Origin: CAZEHO01 sp964511945
GTDB taxonomy: Bacteria > Actinomycetota > Acidimicrobiia > Spongiisociales > UBA11373
Length of the DNA: 46,125 nucleotides
Reading direction: 5' to 3'
Assembly (NCBI GenBank): GCA_964511945.1
Contig: CAZEHO010000023.1
Span: 1 to 46,125 of the forward strand
Positions 24,877 through 33,230 of the stretch are shown here, in pieces. Numbering within the stretch: the first letter of the stretch is position 1; every line of letters begins with the position of its first letter. Under the pieces are notes generated by a model. That model was given only the letters and a program-made list of their open reading frames with translations, searched no databases and was not told the origin of the DNA. The translations under genes and the position numbers were made by a program.

Positions 24877-26216
24877 TGGCCGAAACACGCGGAACGGTGA
24901 TTCGCGGCCGCTACGTGCTGACGGCGGCCGACCCTTCCGTGATCACAGACGGGGCGGTGCGGGTCGTCGGTGACCGGATCGACGCCATCGGAACATGGGA
25001 CGAGCTTCACGCCAGGTTCCCCGATGATGACCACTCAGGTGGCCCGAACGACATCGTGACGCCCGGCTTCATCAACACGCACGGCCACTTCTCCGAAGCG
25101 CTCGTCACCGGGATCGCCAAGCAGCACAGGCTCTGGGAATGGATCCACGCACTCGTTGGACCGGTCGCCCCACATCTCGACGATGAAGCCGCCTACGTCG
25201 GGACGCTCGTGGCCGGGATCCAGATGCTGCACAGCGGCATCACGCTTGCCAACGACATGTTCGTGTGCGACCCGAAGCCGGGAAACCCCGTGACGCCGGG
25301 TGTGGTGCGCGCTCTCGACGACCTCGGCCTGCGAGGTGTCGTGTCGTACGGCGCCACCGACATTCGGGGTGTGCCGATTCCCGTCGTTCTCGAGGAGCAC
25401 GCCGCGTTGGCCGAGGCGGCTACAGCTAGCCGGCTCTCAGAATTCCGAGTGGGGATCGCCACACTCGGAGCGCAATCCGATGAACTGCACGCGGCGGGTG
25501 TCGATCTCGCAGTCAATGGTGGCCACGGCGTGCACATCCACCTCCAGGAGATTGAGGAGGAAATCGCAGCCGTGCGATCCGAGCATGGCGTGACGCCGAT
25601 CGGGTACTGCGCCCGTACCGGGCTCTTCGAGGCACCAACGATCGCGGCCCACTGCGTGTGGGTTGACGCCGACGACCAGGAGATGCTCGCCGAGCACAGC
25701 GTCGGTGTGGCCCACAACCCTGTGTCGAACATGATCCTCGCCTCGGGGGTGTGTCCCGTGCCGGAGTTGCGCAGCCGGGGCATCAACGTCGGCATCGGTG
25801 TCGACGGGCCGGCCAGCAACGACCGCCAGGACATGCTGGAGGCGATCAAGATGTCCGTGCTGCTCCAGCGGGTAAACCATCTCCAAGCGACCGCAGCTTC
25901 CGCCGAGGAGGCGTTCGAGATGGCGACGATCGGGGGAGCCCGAGCGCTGGGCCTGGATCACGACTTGGGATCGCTGGAACCGGCGAAGGCTGCCGACCTC
26001 GTTGTGTTCGACGGCTCCACCCCGGCTCTCGCCAACGTTCATGAGCCATTCGGTTCGATCGTGTTCGTCGCCGGGCCCCGCGAGGTCAAAGAAGTGTGGG
26101 TCGCCGGAGCCAGATCGGTCGAGAACGGTCGCATCGTCAACGTCGACACCGGCGAAGTCGTCGAGAGGTCACAACCGATCGCTGAGCGGCTCGTGACGGC
26201 GGCCGGTCTGCGCTAG
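24876..26216 (+). CDS. ATZ/TRZ-type amidohydrolase (MTA/SAH-deaminase-like)
   Basis: 446 aa from ATG 24876, with GGTGAGGT four bases upstream. Metal and catalytic residues are visible: H69-x-H71 in INTHGHF, H222 with E225 in HIHLQE, H259 in AAHCVW and D310 in GIGVDGPASND. This is the mononuclear subtype used by chlorohydrolases, guanine/cytosine deaminases and MTA/SAH deaminases. These enzymes remove amino, halo or similar substituents from N-heterocycles by hydrolysis. Context (corrinoid demethylation, enamidase) suggests deamination or dealkylation of a methylated heterocycle. The exact substrate is unknown. It lies in the methyltransferase operon, convergent with the MttB gene. Confidence 0.87.
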   Translation: MAETRGTVIRGRYVLTAADPSVITDGAVRVVGDRIDAIGTWDELHARFPDDDHSGGPNDIVTPGFINTHGHFSEALVTGIAKQHRLWEWIHALVGPVAPHLDDEAAYVGTLVAGIQMLHSGITLANDMFVCDPKPGNPVTPGVVRALDDLGLRGVVSYGATDIRGVPIPVVLEEHAALAEAATASRLSEFRVGIATLGAQSDELHAAGVDLAVNGGHGVHIHLQEIEEEIAAVRSEHGVTPIGYCARTGLFEAPTIAAHCVWVDADDQEMLAEHSVGVAHNPVSNMILASGVCPVPELRSRGINVGIGVDGPASNDRQDMLEAIKMSVLLQRVNHLQATAASAEEAFEMATIGGARALGLDHDLGSLEPAKAADLVVFDGSTPALANVHEPFGSIVFVAGPREVKEVWVAGARSVENGRIVNVDTGEVVERSQPIAERLVTAAGLR

Positions 26217-26295
26217 GTCCTTCCAGCCCGCATTCACCCCAGAAGCTGAAGGCGTCAGTTATCTGCAGGCTGCTCAGGCGAGGTCCACGCCCGAC

Positions 26296-27693
26296 TCACT
26301 CGAAGGGCAGCCCCCAGCCGTGGGCCTGCTCCTTGACCTTGTCGTACATCGCCTGCCATTCGGGCCGGGGCTGAACCGTGTCGGGGTCATAGAGCTCGGC
26401 GAACGGAACGCCGATCGGCCGTGTGCTGAGCAGCGGCTCATACTCCGCGACTGCCGTGCGGACGATCTCATCGGCCTGTTCCCGGCTCATCCCGGCGGCA
26501 GCTCGGGCAACCTCCCCGTTGAAACGGGCCTCGAGCCCGGTGGCGTGGTCCAGCACTACCCCGGCTGCAGAGCGTGTGCCGAACGCACGGGACGTGCCGC
26601 AGACGGACACCAGAGTGGCCATCGCCACGCACTCATGGAGCAGCGACTCAGTACCCGGTCCACTGACCGGCGAGGTCATCAGCTCGGTGATGAAGTGGGT
26701 GTTGCGGGACAGGGCCTGTGCGGTAACGCTGACCGCTCGCATGATGTCGGGGTCGGTCGAGTTGTAGTTGAAGGGATGCGTTGGGCCGCTCGAATGGCTA
26801 TTGGGCTGATACACGACCTGGAGCGCAATCCAGCCGGCGGTGAGCAGGAGAGCGACGCCCTCGGCGGGACCCCCGAGACCACCAAGGATCGGGTTGTAGA
26901 AGCCGAGCACGATTCCGTCGTGAACTGCCGAGTGGGCGATCTTGTTCAGGAGTTCGCTGTTGGTCTTCAGCTCGCTGACCATCGCAACGATGTGGGTGTC
27001 GGTCGGGCGGTAGCCATCGCCTCCGATCGCGGACAGATGGCCGAGGTCGCTGGTGGACATCTCGACGGCCTGGATCGAGAGCCCGGGGCGTCCCGCAGCT
27101 GCAGCGGCGCGGAAGTCCAGTTCCACCTGCTGCCATGAGGCGATCACTTCCAAGGGCGATTTCGACCGGATCTCGCGGCCAAACGTCGTTGCCAGCGTTC
27201 CCGGCACCACGATGTCGAGGATCTCCTCTTGGAAGTAGCTCTCCATGATGGGGACGTAGAGCTCTTCGGAGAGTGGCGTCCCGATCGGGCCACCGCTGAT
27301 TCTCGGCGGCGTCGGATCCTCAACAGATCTGGGGATCGACACTCGGACATCAGCGCCCTCGCCGACCGTGACTTCAGAGGCTGCGAGTTCAATGGCTTCT
27401 TCGATCTCAGCTCGGGTGAACGACATGAGGCGCCCGCTGCTGGTGTTGTAGACGCCACATTCGGCGAGGAAGTCGATTGAGGCCTCATAGAGCCGATCGA
27501 CCAACGCGTCGTCCTGCTGAATGATGTGGTCCCGGTCGAACTTGATGTCGTATTCCTTGAGGACACGCGCAACGCCGCCGGCGACATGCTTCATGTCGAA
27601 GTCCTTCTCATCGAGGACCGGGCCGCTGTTTGCCCGGTCCAGGACATCGAGCAGGCGACTCAGGTCTCGGGAGCCAAGGGTCGCATCAGTCAT
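26296..27693 (-). CDS. MttB-superfamily methyltransferase without pyrrolysine
   Basis: 465 aa, similar to trimethylamine:corrinoid methyltransferase MttB (VYNTSSGRLMSFTRAEIEEAIELAA; LGFYNPILGGLGGPAEGVALLLTAGWIALQ; SVCGTSRAFGTRSAA). The frame runs without any internal TAG, so it belongs to the non-pyrrolysine branch (MtgB, MtpB, MtcB), whose members demethylate glycine betaine, proline betaine, carnitine and related quaternary amines. It should pass a methyl group from an N-methyl substrate to the corrinoid protein encoded just upstream, whose stop overlaps this ATG by four bases. The substrate is unknown and unlikely to be trimethylamine itself. Confidence 0.9.
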   Translation of the reverse strand: MTDATLGSRDLSRLLDVLDRANSGPVLDEKDFDMKHVAGGVARVLKEYDIKFDRDHIIQQDDALVDRLYEASIDFLAECGVYNTSSGRLMSFTRAEIEEAIELAASEVTVGEGADVRVSIPRSVEDPTPPRISGGPIGTPLSEELYVPIMESYFQEEILDIVVPGTLATTFGREIRSKSPLEVIASWQQVELDFRAAAAAGRPGLSIQAVEMSTSDLGHLSAIGGDGYRPTDTHIVAMVSELKTNSELLNKIAHSAVHDGIVLGFYNPILGGLGGPAEGVALLLTAGWIALQVVYQPNSHSSGPTHPFNYNSTDPDIMRAVSVTAQALSRNTHFITELMTSPVSGPGTESLLHECVAMATLVSVCGTSRAFGTRSAAGVVLDHATGLEARFNGEVARAAAGMSREQADEIVRTAVAEYEPLLSTRPIGVPFAELYDPDTVQPRPEWQAMYDKVKEQAHGWGLPFE

Positions 27694-28370
27694 GTCGGCG
27701 TTCCTTCCTCGCGATTCGGGTTGCCGTCGAGCAGAGACTGGATCTGTCTCACTGCGTCGGCTGCGTCGTCGCCGTAGCTGTCGGCTCCAACGCGGGTGGC
27801 GTACTCGGCGTTGACCGGGCCGCCGCCGATGATCACCTTGAAGCGGTCACGATCCTTCTCGTTTCCCTTGATGATCTCGACAGCGTCCGACATGTACGGC
27901 ATGGACGTCGACATGAGCGCTGAGATGGCGATCACGTCGGCGTCGGCGGCTCTCGCACGCTCGACGAACGTGGAGGCCGAGACGTCGATGCCGAGATCGA
28001 TGACTTTGAAGCCGTTCACTTCGAGCAGGGCAGCCACGATGTTCTTGCCGATGTCGTGAATGTCGCCGTACGCCGTCCCGATGACGACAGTGCCGCGGCT
28101 GGCGGCTTCCTCACCAGCGGACAGGGTGTCGGCGAGAGCTTCGTGGATCCCTTTGACGACATCAGCCGAGAGCACCATCTCGGGCAGGAACAGCTCGAGG
28201 CGGCTGAAGCGGTCCCCGATGTCGGCCAGACACGGGCTGATCGCCTCCGAAAACAGCTCGGCGACCGAGATCCCATCGGCCACGAGTCGCTTCGCCTCAG
28301 CGACCCCGGCGTCGACGTCACCCCCCTCGATCGCGCCGATGAGCGTGTCGTACTTCTTGTCAATAGCCAC
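27690..28370 (-). CDS. Corrinoid (B12-binding) methyl-carrier protein, MttC/MtbC type
   Basis: 226 aa. Residues about 5-90 form the helical B12-binding cap (IGAIEGGDVDAGVAEAKRL, PEMVLSADVVKGI). The Rossmann-like B12 domain has the D103-x-H105-x-x-G108 motif (GDIHDIGKNIV), where His105 replaces the lower axial base, and later ISALMSTSMPYM and GGGPVNAEYA. It carries the methyl group between the MttB homologue and the pterin methyltransferase. It is first in a two-gene leftward operon and lies about 80 bases downstream of GntR-type site 2. No reductive activator of the RamA type is found in the window. Confidence 0.92.
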   Translation of the reverse strand: MAIDKKYDTLIGAIEGGDVDAGVAEAKRLVADGISVAELFSEAISPCLADIGDRFSRLELFLPEMVLSADVVKGIHEALADTLSAGEEAASRGTVVIGTAYGDIHDIGKNIVAALLEVNGFKVIDLGIDVSASTFVERARAADADVIAISALMSTSMPYMSDAVEIIKGNEKDRDRFKVIIGGGPVNAEYATRVGADSYGDDAADAVRQIQSLLDGNPNREEGTPT

Positions 28371-28448
28371 AGCTCAGCTCACTCTCGTTGAAGGTGCCGT
28401 TGACCACCGGATCAAGCGGCACGAACACTCTGTCTCCTGTGTCGTATT

Positions 28449-28464
28449 AGTGACAGCTGACACT
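28449..28464. promoter_or_regulatory. Putative GntR operator 2 (corrinoid/MttB operon)
   Basis: AGTGACAGCTGACACT is nearly identical to site 1 (13 of 16 bases) and lies upstream of the leftward corrinoid-protein gene. Both sites are followed by AC. Confidence 0.65.
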
Positions 28465-28537
28465 ACTGATGTCCCCACTCGCGCGCAACCGTCCACGAAC
28501 GACCTTCGCGGTGCCCTCGCGACGTCCGCCAGGGCCT

Positions 28538-28579
28538 GCGAGGCCTGCCCTCCCGGGAGGAGATAAGGGCAGGCCTCGC
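28538..28579 (-). terminator. 14-bp hairpin terminating the aldehyde dehydrogenase operon
   Basis: Perfect arms GCGAGGCCTGCCCT (28538-28551) and AGGGCAGGCCTCGC (28566-28579) lie 23 bases past the leftward stop at 28603. The 14-base loop contains CCCGGG. It insulates the dehydrogenase operon from the corrinoid operon promoter. Confidence 0.7.
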
Positions 28580-28602
28580 GGACCCATGGCTGCCGGGGCA
28601 AC

Positions 28603-30078
28603 TCAGTTCCACCTCTCGGCGACGACCTTGCGGTCGGTGAAGAAGAGCACGGACTCGGCGCGCCCGTGGACGGCGCCGTATCCGGATTCCTTGAGACCAC
28701 CGAGCGTTGCCCAAGATTGGGTGGCGGGGATTCCGACGTTGATGCCGATGTTGCCCGCCGTGACGCGGGACTCGAACGACCGGGCCGCAGCTCCGTTCTC
28801 GGTGAAGATCATCGCCGAGTGCCCGAAGCGGCTTCGGTCGATCAGGGCGACTGCATCGTCCAGCGTCTCGACCGGCACGATCGCCGCCACGGGCCCGAAG
28901 ACCTCTTCTTGGGCAATCTCCATGTCGGGGGTCACGTCGTCGAGGATGGTGGGTCCGACGAAGGCCCCGTCCGGCCAGTCCGGGACGTCGGGGTTGCGCC
29001 CGTCGAGCAGCGGGATTGCTCCTGCCTCGACGGCGCGGTCGATCATCCCGTTGATCCGATCCCGGTCCCGGTGGGTGACAACGGGGCCGAGGTCGACCGT
29101 CGGGTCCAGCCCGTATCCGAGCTTCCACTTCGAGGCCGCCTCAACGAATCGGTCCCGCAGCGGCTCGTAGACGTCACCGACCGGAACGAGGACGGCGCCG
29201 GCGAGGCACCGCTGTCCCCCAGCCCCAAAGAAGGATGCCAGCGCCGCATTGACCGTGAAGTCCAGATCGGCGTCCGGCATGACGACGAAGTGGTTCTTGG
29301 CTCCCGTGGCCGCCTGCCCGCGCTTGCCGAGAGATGCCGCTTTGGCATAGAGCTCGGCTCCCACCGGCGTCGATCCGACGAAGGAGAACCCTTCGGTGTC
29401 GGGGTGCTCCATGAGAGCGTCGACCACCTGGGCGCCTCCGTGAACGAGGTTGATGACCCCGGGCGGGAAGCCGCACTCGTCGATCATCTCCATGATGCGC
29501 ATCTGGGTGATCGGCACACGGGAACTCGGCTTGTTGATATAGGTGCAACCGGCGGCCACCGCATACGGCAGGTACTCGAGGGGAACCATCGCCGGGAAGT
29601 TGAACGACGGAACCATGAAGAAGACCCCCCTTGGGATGTAAGTCATCTTCAGGTTGAGCGACGGCCCGATGTTCTCCTGGTGGTACCCCCGCGTCGTCGT
29701 CGGAATCGCACACGCCGCTTCGATCTCTTCGATGGCGCGCCGCATCTCTGCTCGGCCGTCTGCGATCGTCTTCCCCATCTCTTGGACAAGCGATCGGGCG
29801 AGGTCCTCAAAGCTCTCCTCCATCAGGTGCTTGAGATGAAAGAAGGGGCGAGTCCGCTTCACCGGTGAGGCGTGTTTCCACTCACCGAACGCCCTCTTCG
29901 CTGCAGCAACCGCCTGCCCGACCTCGGCTGCGGTCGAGTTCGGCGTCCGAGCGATGATTTGCCCCGTGGCGGGATTGACGACGTCTCTGATGTCGTCGGA
30001 TGTCGAGGCAACCCACCGACCGTCGATGTAGTTGCTGAGCGTTCCGTAATCCTGTTGTGGTTCTTGGAGCAGCGTCAT
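28603..30078 (-). CDS. CoA-acylating aldehyde dehydrogenase, methylmalonate-semialdehyde type
   Basis: 491 aa. The ALDH fold has PSFNFPAMVPLEYLPYAVAAG, the catalytic C291 in GAGGQRCLAG, and GAKNHFVVMPDADLD in place of the usual catalytic Glu region. The latter is the signature of MmsA enzymes, which release acyl-CoA rather than a free acid. It likely converts a semialdehyde produced by ring opening into an acyl-CoA, for example malonate or methylmalonate semialdehyde to acetyl- or propionyl-CoA. It is the second gene after the DUF1185 gene (34 bp apart) and shares GntR-type site 3. Confidence 0.9.
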   Translation of the reverse strand: MTLLQEPQQDYGTLSNYIDGRWVASTSDDIRDVVNPATGQIIARTPNSTAAEVGQAVAAAKRAFGEWKHASPVKRTRPFFHLKHLMEESFEDLARSLVQEMGKTIADGRAEMRRAIEEIEAACAIPTTTRGYHQENIGPSLNLKMTYIPRGVFFMVPSFNFPAMVPLEYLPYAVAAGCTYINKPSSRVPITQMRIMEMIDECGFPPGVINLVHGGAQVVDALMEHPDTEGFSFVGSTPVGAELYAKAASLGKRGQAATGAKNHFVVMPDADLDFTVNAALASFFGAGGQRCLAGAVLVPVGDVYEPLRDRFVEAASKWKLGYGLDPTVDLGPVVTHRDRDRINGMIDRAVEAGAIPLLDGRNPDVPDWPDGAFVGPTILDDVTPDMEIAQEEVFGPVAAIVPVETLDDAVALIDRSRFGHSAMIFTENGAAARSFESRVTAGNIGINVGIPATQSWATLGGLKESGYGAVHGRAESVLFFTDRKVVAERWN

Positions 30079-30111
30079 TGGTCGGTTCCTCCGGTTCGTT
30101 CTGAGATCAGG

Positions 30112-30684
30112 TCAGTGCAGGCCGTCTTCACCGATGATTTCGTCGACCGAAAGACCTCCGAGACGGAAGTTGGGTCGACCGCGGTTGACACCGGCGATGA
30201 CGACCAGCACCTCGTCGGGTTCGGGGGCGTCGGGCACGCCGACGGTGATGGTGTCGTAAAACGCACGGACCTTGAGTGCGTCCTTGTGGGCGAGGGGGAT
30301 GTCGAGGGTGGTCCCCGGGGCTCCTCGTTTGCCGGTTGAGGAGATCCAGGCCTTTCCCCCGCCGATGGCGGCGCGGAGCTGATCCGCTGCGGGCGTGGTC
30401 AGGTAGGCGTGGCCGTGCTCGACCTCGCCGTTCATTCCGACGAGGCTCGCCTTGCCGTAGCCGAGCACCGGCGACCCCATGGTGTCGACGAGGACTGTGG
30501 CGAGGTGGCGGACCAGATCGACGGAGGCTTCGACAATGTCTTTGAGGTCGTCGCTGTGGCGTCCTGCGTAGGGGTTCTTCACCGCCGCCGCGACCGCAAC
30601 TTTGCGATACGGCGAGTCCACCGGGACCCCTGATTCGATCAGTTCGTCCTCGATGAGAGTGGTGATCTTCCGGATGCTCGACAT
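30112..30684 (-). CDS. Amino acid synthesis (DUF1185/PF06684) family protein
   Basis: 190 aa from ATG 30684, chosen for GGGAGG seven bases upstream and because the conserved part (IRKITTLIEDELIESG) starts there; an upstream ATG at 30723 would add 13 residues. Conserved stretches include AVAAAVKNPYAGRHSDDL, GKASLVGMNGEVEHGHAYL and STGKRGAPGTTLDIPLAHKDA. This family has a known fold but no firmly established reaction and is often encoded among amidohydrolases and aldehyde dehydrogenases. Here it heads the operon with the MmsA-type enzyme and is divergent from the hydantoinase-like gene. Confidence 0.8.
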   Translation of the reverse strand: MSSIRKITTLIEDELIESGVPVDSPYRKVAVAAAVKNPYAGRHSDDLKDIVEASVDLVRHLATVLVDTMGSPVLGYGKASLVGMNGEVEHGHAYLTTPAADQLRAAIGGGKAWISSTGKRGAPGTTLDIPLAHKDALKVRAFYDTITVGVPDAPEPDEVLVVIAGVNRGRPNFRLGGLSVDEIIGEDGLH

Positions 30685-30767
30685 CGAGGAACCTCCCGCT
30701 TCTGCCGCTGTGGCGATGCCCATCAGCGCTGTTCCGTGTTGCTTGCGAGTGGATTTCGATCCTAAAC

Positions 30768-30786
30768 TGTCTCTCTGTAAGAGACA
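30768..30786. promoter_or_regulatory. Putative GntR operator 3 (DUF1185/hydantoinase divergent promoter)
   Basis: TGTCTCTCTGTAAGAGACA has perfect 7-bp arms TGTCTCT and AGAGACA with a 5-bp spacer, between starts at 30684 (leftward) and 30825 (rightward). TGTAAGAGACAAG also aligns with TGTAAGTGACAAG at site 1. Confidence 0.65.
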
Positions 30787-30824
30787 AGCGATACCGCGTG
30801 GGTGGCGACGCGGAGGAGGACCGC

Positions 30825-32435
30825 ATGGCAGGCCAGCCTCTCGACCTCAAGGTCGTCAACGGAACCGTTGTGCTCGGCGATGGCCGCTACCGGGTCGGCG
30901 TCGGTGTCAAGGACGGGAAGATCGCGGTCCTGGCGCCCGATGAGTTCCTCGGTGAAGCCAAGGAAACCATCGACGCCCGGGGCCACTACATCCTCCCGGG
31001 GATCGTCGATTCAGAAGCCCACCCGGGCTGCTACGTGCCCTTCGACTACGACATGACCAGCGAATCGCGAGCAGCGGCGTGCGCCGGTGTGACCACCTGG
31101 GGGATCCAGGCACCGGTCACGCGCCTCGGCACCGAACCGTTCAGGGAGGTCGTAGCGAAGGCGGACGTCGTCTCCTTCAACCACGCGTTCCCGTCGGGCA
31201 AGAAGGTCATCGACACGGTGAGCCACGTCGATGCGTATCTGACGTACATGCTCGAGACCGACCAGCACGCAAGAGAGATTCCCCAATACGCCGAAGAGCA
31301 CGGCGTGACCTCCTACAAGCTCTATCTCCAGACCCGGAGCATGAAGGGCATGGCGGACGACGCCGATACCAATTGGCCGAGCCGGCGTGCAGGGCTGGGG
31401 ACCGGGATCGATGACGGCACCGTCTACCAGGTGATGGAAGAGGTCGGCCGGCTCGGATATCCCGGCATCGCGCACATCCACCCGGAGAACTGGGAGATCG
31501 GACGGATCTTCGAGGATCGGCTTCGAGAGGCCGACCGAACCGACTTCGGAGCGTGGACCGACCGCTCCCCCGACTTCCTCGAGGCCCAGCACGCCCGTGC
31601 CTACGCCTACCTTGCGCAGCAGACCCCGGGCAACGTGCCGCTGTATCTCCAACACTGCACCACCCGACTGACCTTCGAGGAAGTGCGGAAGGCCCGGGCC
31701 GAAGGCCTCGAGCTCTACGCCCAGACCGGGCCCGCCTGGCTGTGGGCCGAACCCGAGTACGGGTGGCGCATCAACGTGCCGCTCCGGCGGCGCGACAACA
31801 TCGAAGCACTGTGGCAGGCCCTCGCCGAAGGAATCGTCGACGTCGTCGGATCGGACCACGTCGTCGGGTGGGAACCGGCAAGCCACGCCGAGATGTACAA
31901 CGAGAACATCTGGAAGCTGCGGACCGGGTTCAGCCGTGTCGAGCTCTTCTTGCCGGTCATGCTCTCCGAGGGTGTCAACAAGCATCGATGCACTCTGGAG
32001 CGGGTGGTGCAGGTCTCGTGCGAGAACCCTGCCAAGACATCGGGGTTGTGGGGCAAGAAGGGTTCGCTGCTGCCGGGGTTCGATGCCGACATCGTGATCG
32101 TCGATCTGGGCCGCGAGGTCGAGGTGTCCAAGGAGCATCTCAACACCCGGGCCGGATGGTCGCTGATGGAGGGACACACCTTCACCGGCTGGCCGATCAA
32201 AACGATCATGCGAGGCAAGGTCACCGCCGAATGGGCGGACGACTCACCGGGCATGAGGCCCGTCGGAGAATCACGCGGCCGCTACCTCCCCCGCAAGGTG
32301 CGCGGCGCCGGCCCTCCGGCTCAGCTCAGCAGCCCCGTTCGACTCGCACCGACCGATCGTTGGCTGGCCGATGACTTCGCCAAGCCTGGCTTCAGCGCTG
32401 AGACCACGAAGTACACCGAGCCGATCGGAGGGTGA
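30825..32435 (+). CDS. Hydantoinase/dihydropyrimidinase-like amidohydrolase with altered metal site
   Basis: 536 aa from ATG 30825, GGAGGA four bases upstream. The D-hydantoinase/dihydroorotase barrel is clear: carbamylated-Lys site K165 in SYKLYL, H219 in HIHPEN, H277 in LQHC and D344 in VGSDHVVG, plus a C-terminal TDIVI-like strand GFDADIVIVDLG. The canonical D-x-H-x-H near residue 60 reads D-S-E-A-H, so the first metal His is replaced by Glu64. The enzyme may bind one metal or use Glu as a ligand. Family members open cyclic ureides or diamides. It heads the rightward operon through the class II aldolase and is likely under GntR control. Confidence 0.85.
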   Translation: MAGQPLDLKVVNGTVVLGDGRYRVGVGVKDGKIAVLAPDEFLGEAKETIDARGHYILPGIVDSEAHPGCYVPFDYDMTSESRAAACAGVTTWGIQAPVTRLGTEPFREVVAKADVVSFNHAFPSGKKVIDTVSHVDAYLTYMLETDQHAREIPQYAEEHGVTSYKLYLQTRSMKGMADDADTNWPSRRAGLGTGIDDGTVYQVMEEVGRLGYPGIAHIHPENWEIGRIFEDRLREADRTDFGAWTDRSPDFLEAQHARAYAYLAQQTPGNVPLYLQHCTTRLTFEEVRKARAEGLELYAQTGPAWLWAEPEYGWRINVPLRRRDNIEALWQALAEGIVDVVGSDHVVGWEPASHAEMYNENIWKLRTGFSRVELFLPVMLSEGVNKHRCTLERVVQVSCENPAKTSGLWGKKGSLLPGFDADIVIVDLGREVEVSKEHLNTRAGWSLMEGHTFTGWPIKTIMRGKVTAEWADDSPGMRPVGESRGRYLPRKVRGAGPPAQLSSPVRLAPTDRWLADDFAKPGFSAETTKYTEPIGG

Positions 32436-32436
32436 G

Positions 32437-33192
32437 ATGGCGGTCTGGGACGACGTGATCACCGACACGGATCGGAAGGTCTTCGAAGCAGCCGGATGGG
32501 GCAAGAGAGCCGGATTCGGAACCCGACCGGCAGTGATGGTCATCGACGTGAACTACAACTTCAGCGGCGACCGCGAGGAACCCATCTTGGAGTCGATCAA
32601 ACGCTGGCGGTACTCCTGCGGTGGTGTTGCCTGGTCCAGAGGGATCCCTGCGATTCTGTCGATCCTCGAGGTGGCCCGCAGCAAGCGGCTGCCCGTGATC
32701 TACACCACCAATCCGAGGCGGGCGGATGCTCTCGATCTCGGGAAGTGGGCGCTGAAGAGTCACCGGGCCGCCGATGAAGTCGATGTCATGGGGCACCGCG
32801 GGAACGAGATCGTGGAGGAGGTCGCTCCGCTGCCCGACGACCTGTTCATCGAGAAACGCAAGCCGTCTGCGTTCTTCGGCACCCCGTTGATGAGTCACCT
32901 CAATGAGATGGGCGCCGACTCGTTGATCCTGACCGGAAGCACCACGAGCGGCTGCGTGAGGGCAACTGCGGTTGACGCCTTGTCGTTCGACCTGCTGGTG
33001 ACGATCCCCCACGAAGCCGTTTTCGACCGCGGGGAGGTCTCTCACAAGATCGCCCTGTTCGATCTCCACATGAAGTACGTGGATGTGACCGACACCGTCG
33101 AGGTCGTCGGCTACCTCGGCGATCTCGAACCGGGGCTCTTCGATGAGACCTACCCGCCGGCGGCGCGGGCGGCGAAAGATGTGTCCGGGTAG
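32437..33192 (+). CDS. Isochorismatase-fold amidohydrolase (N-carbamoylsarcosine amidase-like)
   Basis: 251 aa, ATG one base after the preceding TGA, with GGAGGG five bases upstream. The cysteine-hydrolase triad is D37 (VMVIDVNYNF), K142 (EKRKPSAF) and C173 (TTSGCVRAT), with the cis-peptide segment just before the Cys. Relatives hydrolyse N-carbamoylsarcosine, ureidoacrylate, maleamate or nicotinamide. The long N-terminal lead (VWDDVITDTDRKVFEAAGWG) is typical of the carbamoylsarcosine/maleamate amidase group. It probably cleaves the linear carbamoyl or amide product made by the ring-opening amidohydrolases beside it. Confidence 0.87.
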   Translation: MAVWDDVITDTDRKVFEAAGWGKRAGFGTRPAVMVIDVNYNFSGDREEPILESIKRWRYSCGGVAWSRGIPAILSILEVARSKRLPVIYTTNPRRADALDLGKWALKSHRAADEVDVMGHRGNEIVEEVAPLPDDLFIEKRKPSAFFGTPLMSHLNEMGADSLILTGSTTSGCVRATAVDALSFDLLVTIPHEAVFDRGEVSHKIALFDLHMKYVDVTDTVEVVGYLGDLEPGLFDETYPPAARAAKDVSG

Positions 33193-33230
33193 CCGGCCCG
33201 CAGGCGAGTTGTGAAGTAGGGAGGCGGGCA

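Noticed and set aside
28371..28602. Cobalamin riboswitch upstream of the corrinoid protein
   Set aside because: No B12-box or related conserved string was seen; the region is explained by a GntR-type palindrome and the dehydrogenase terminator.
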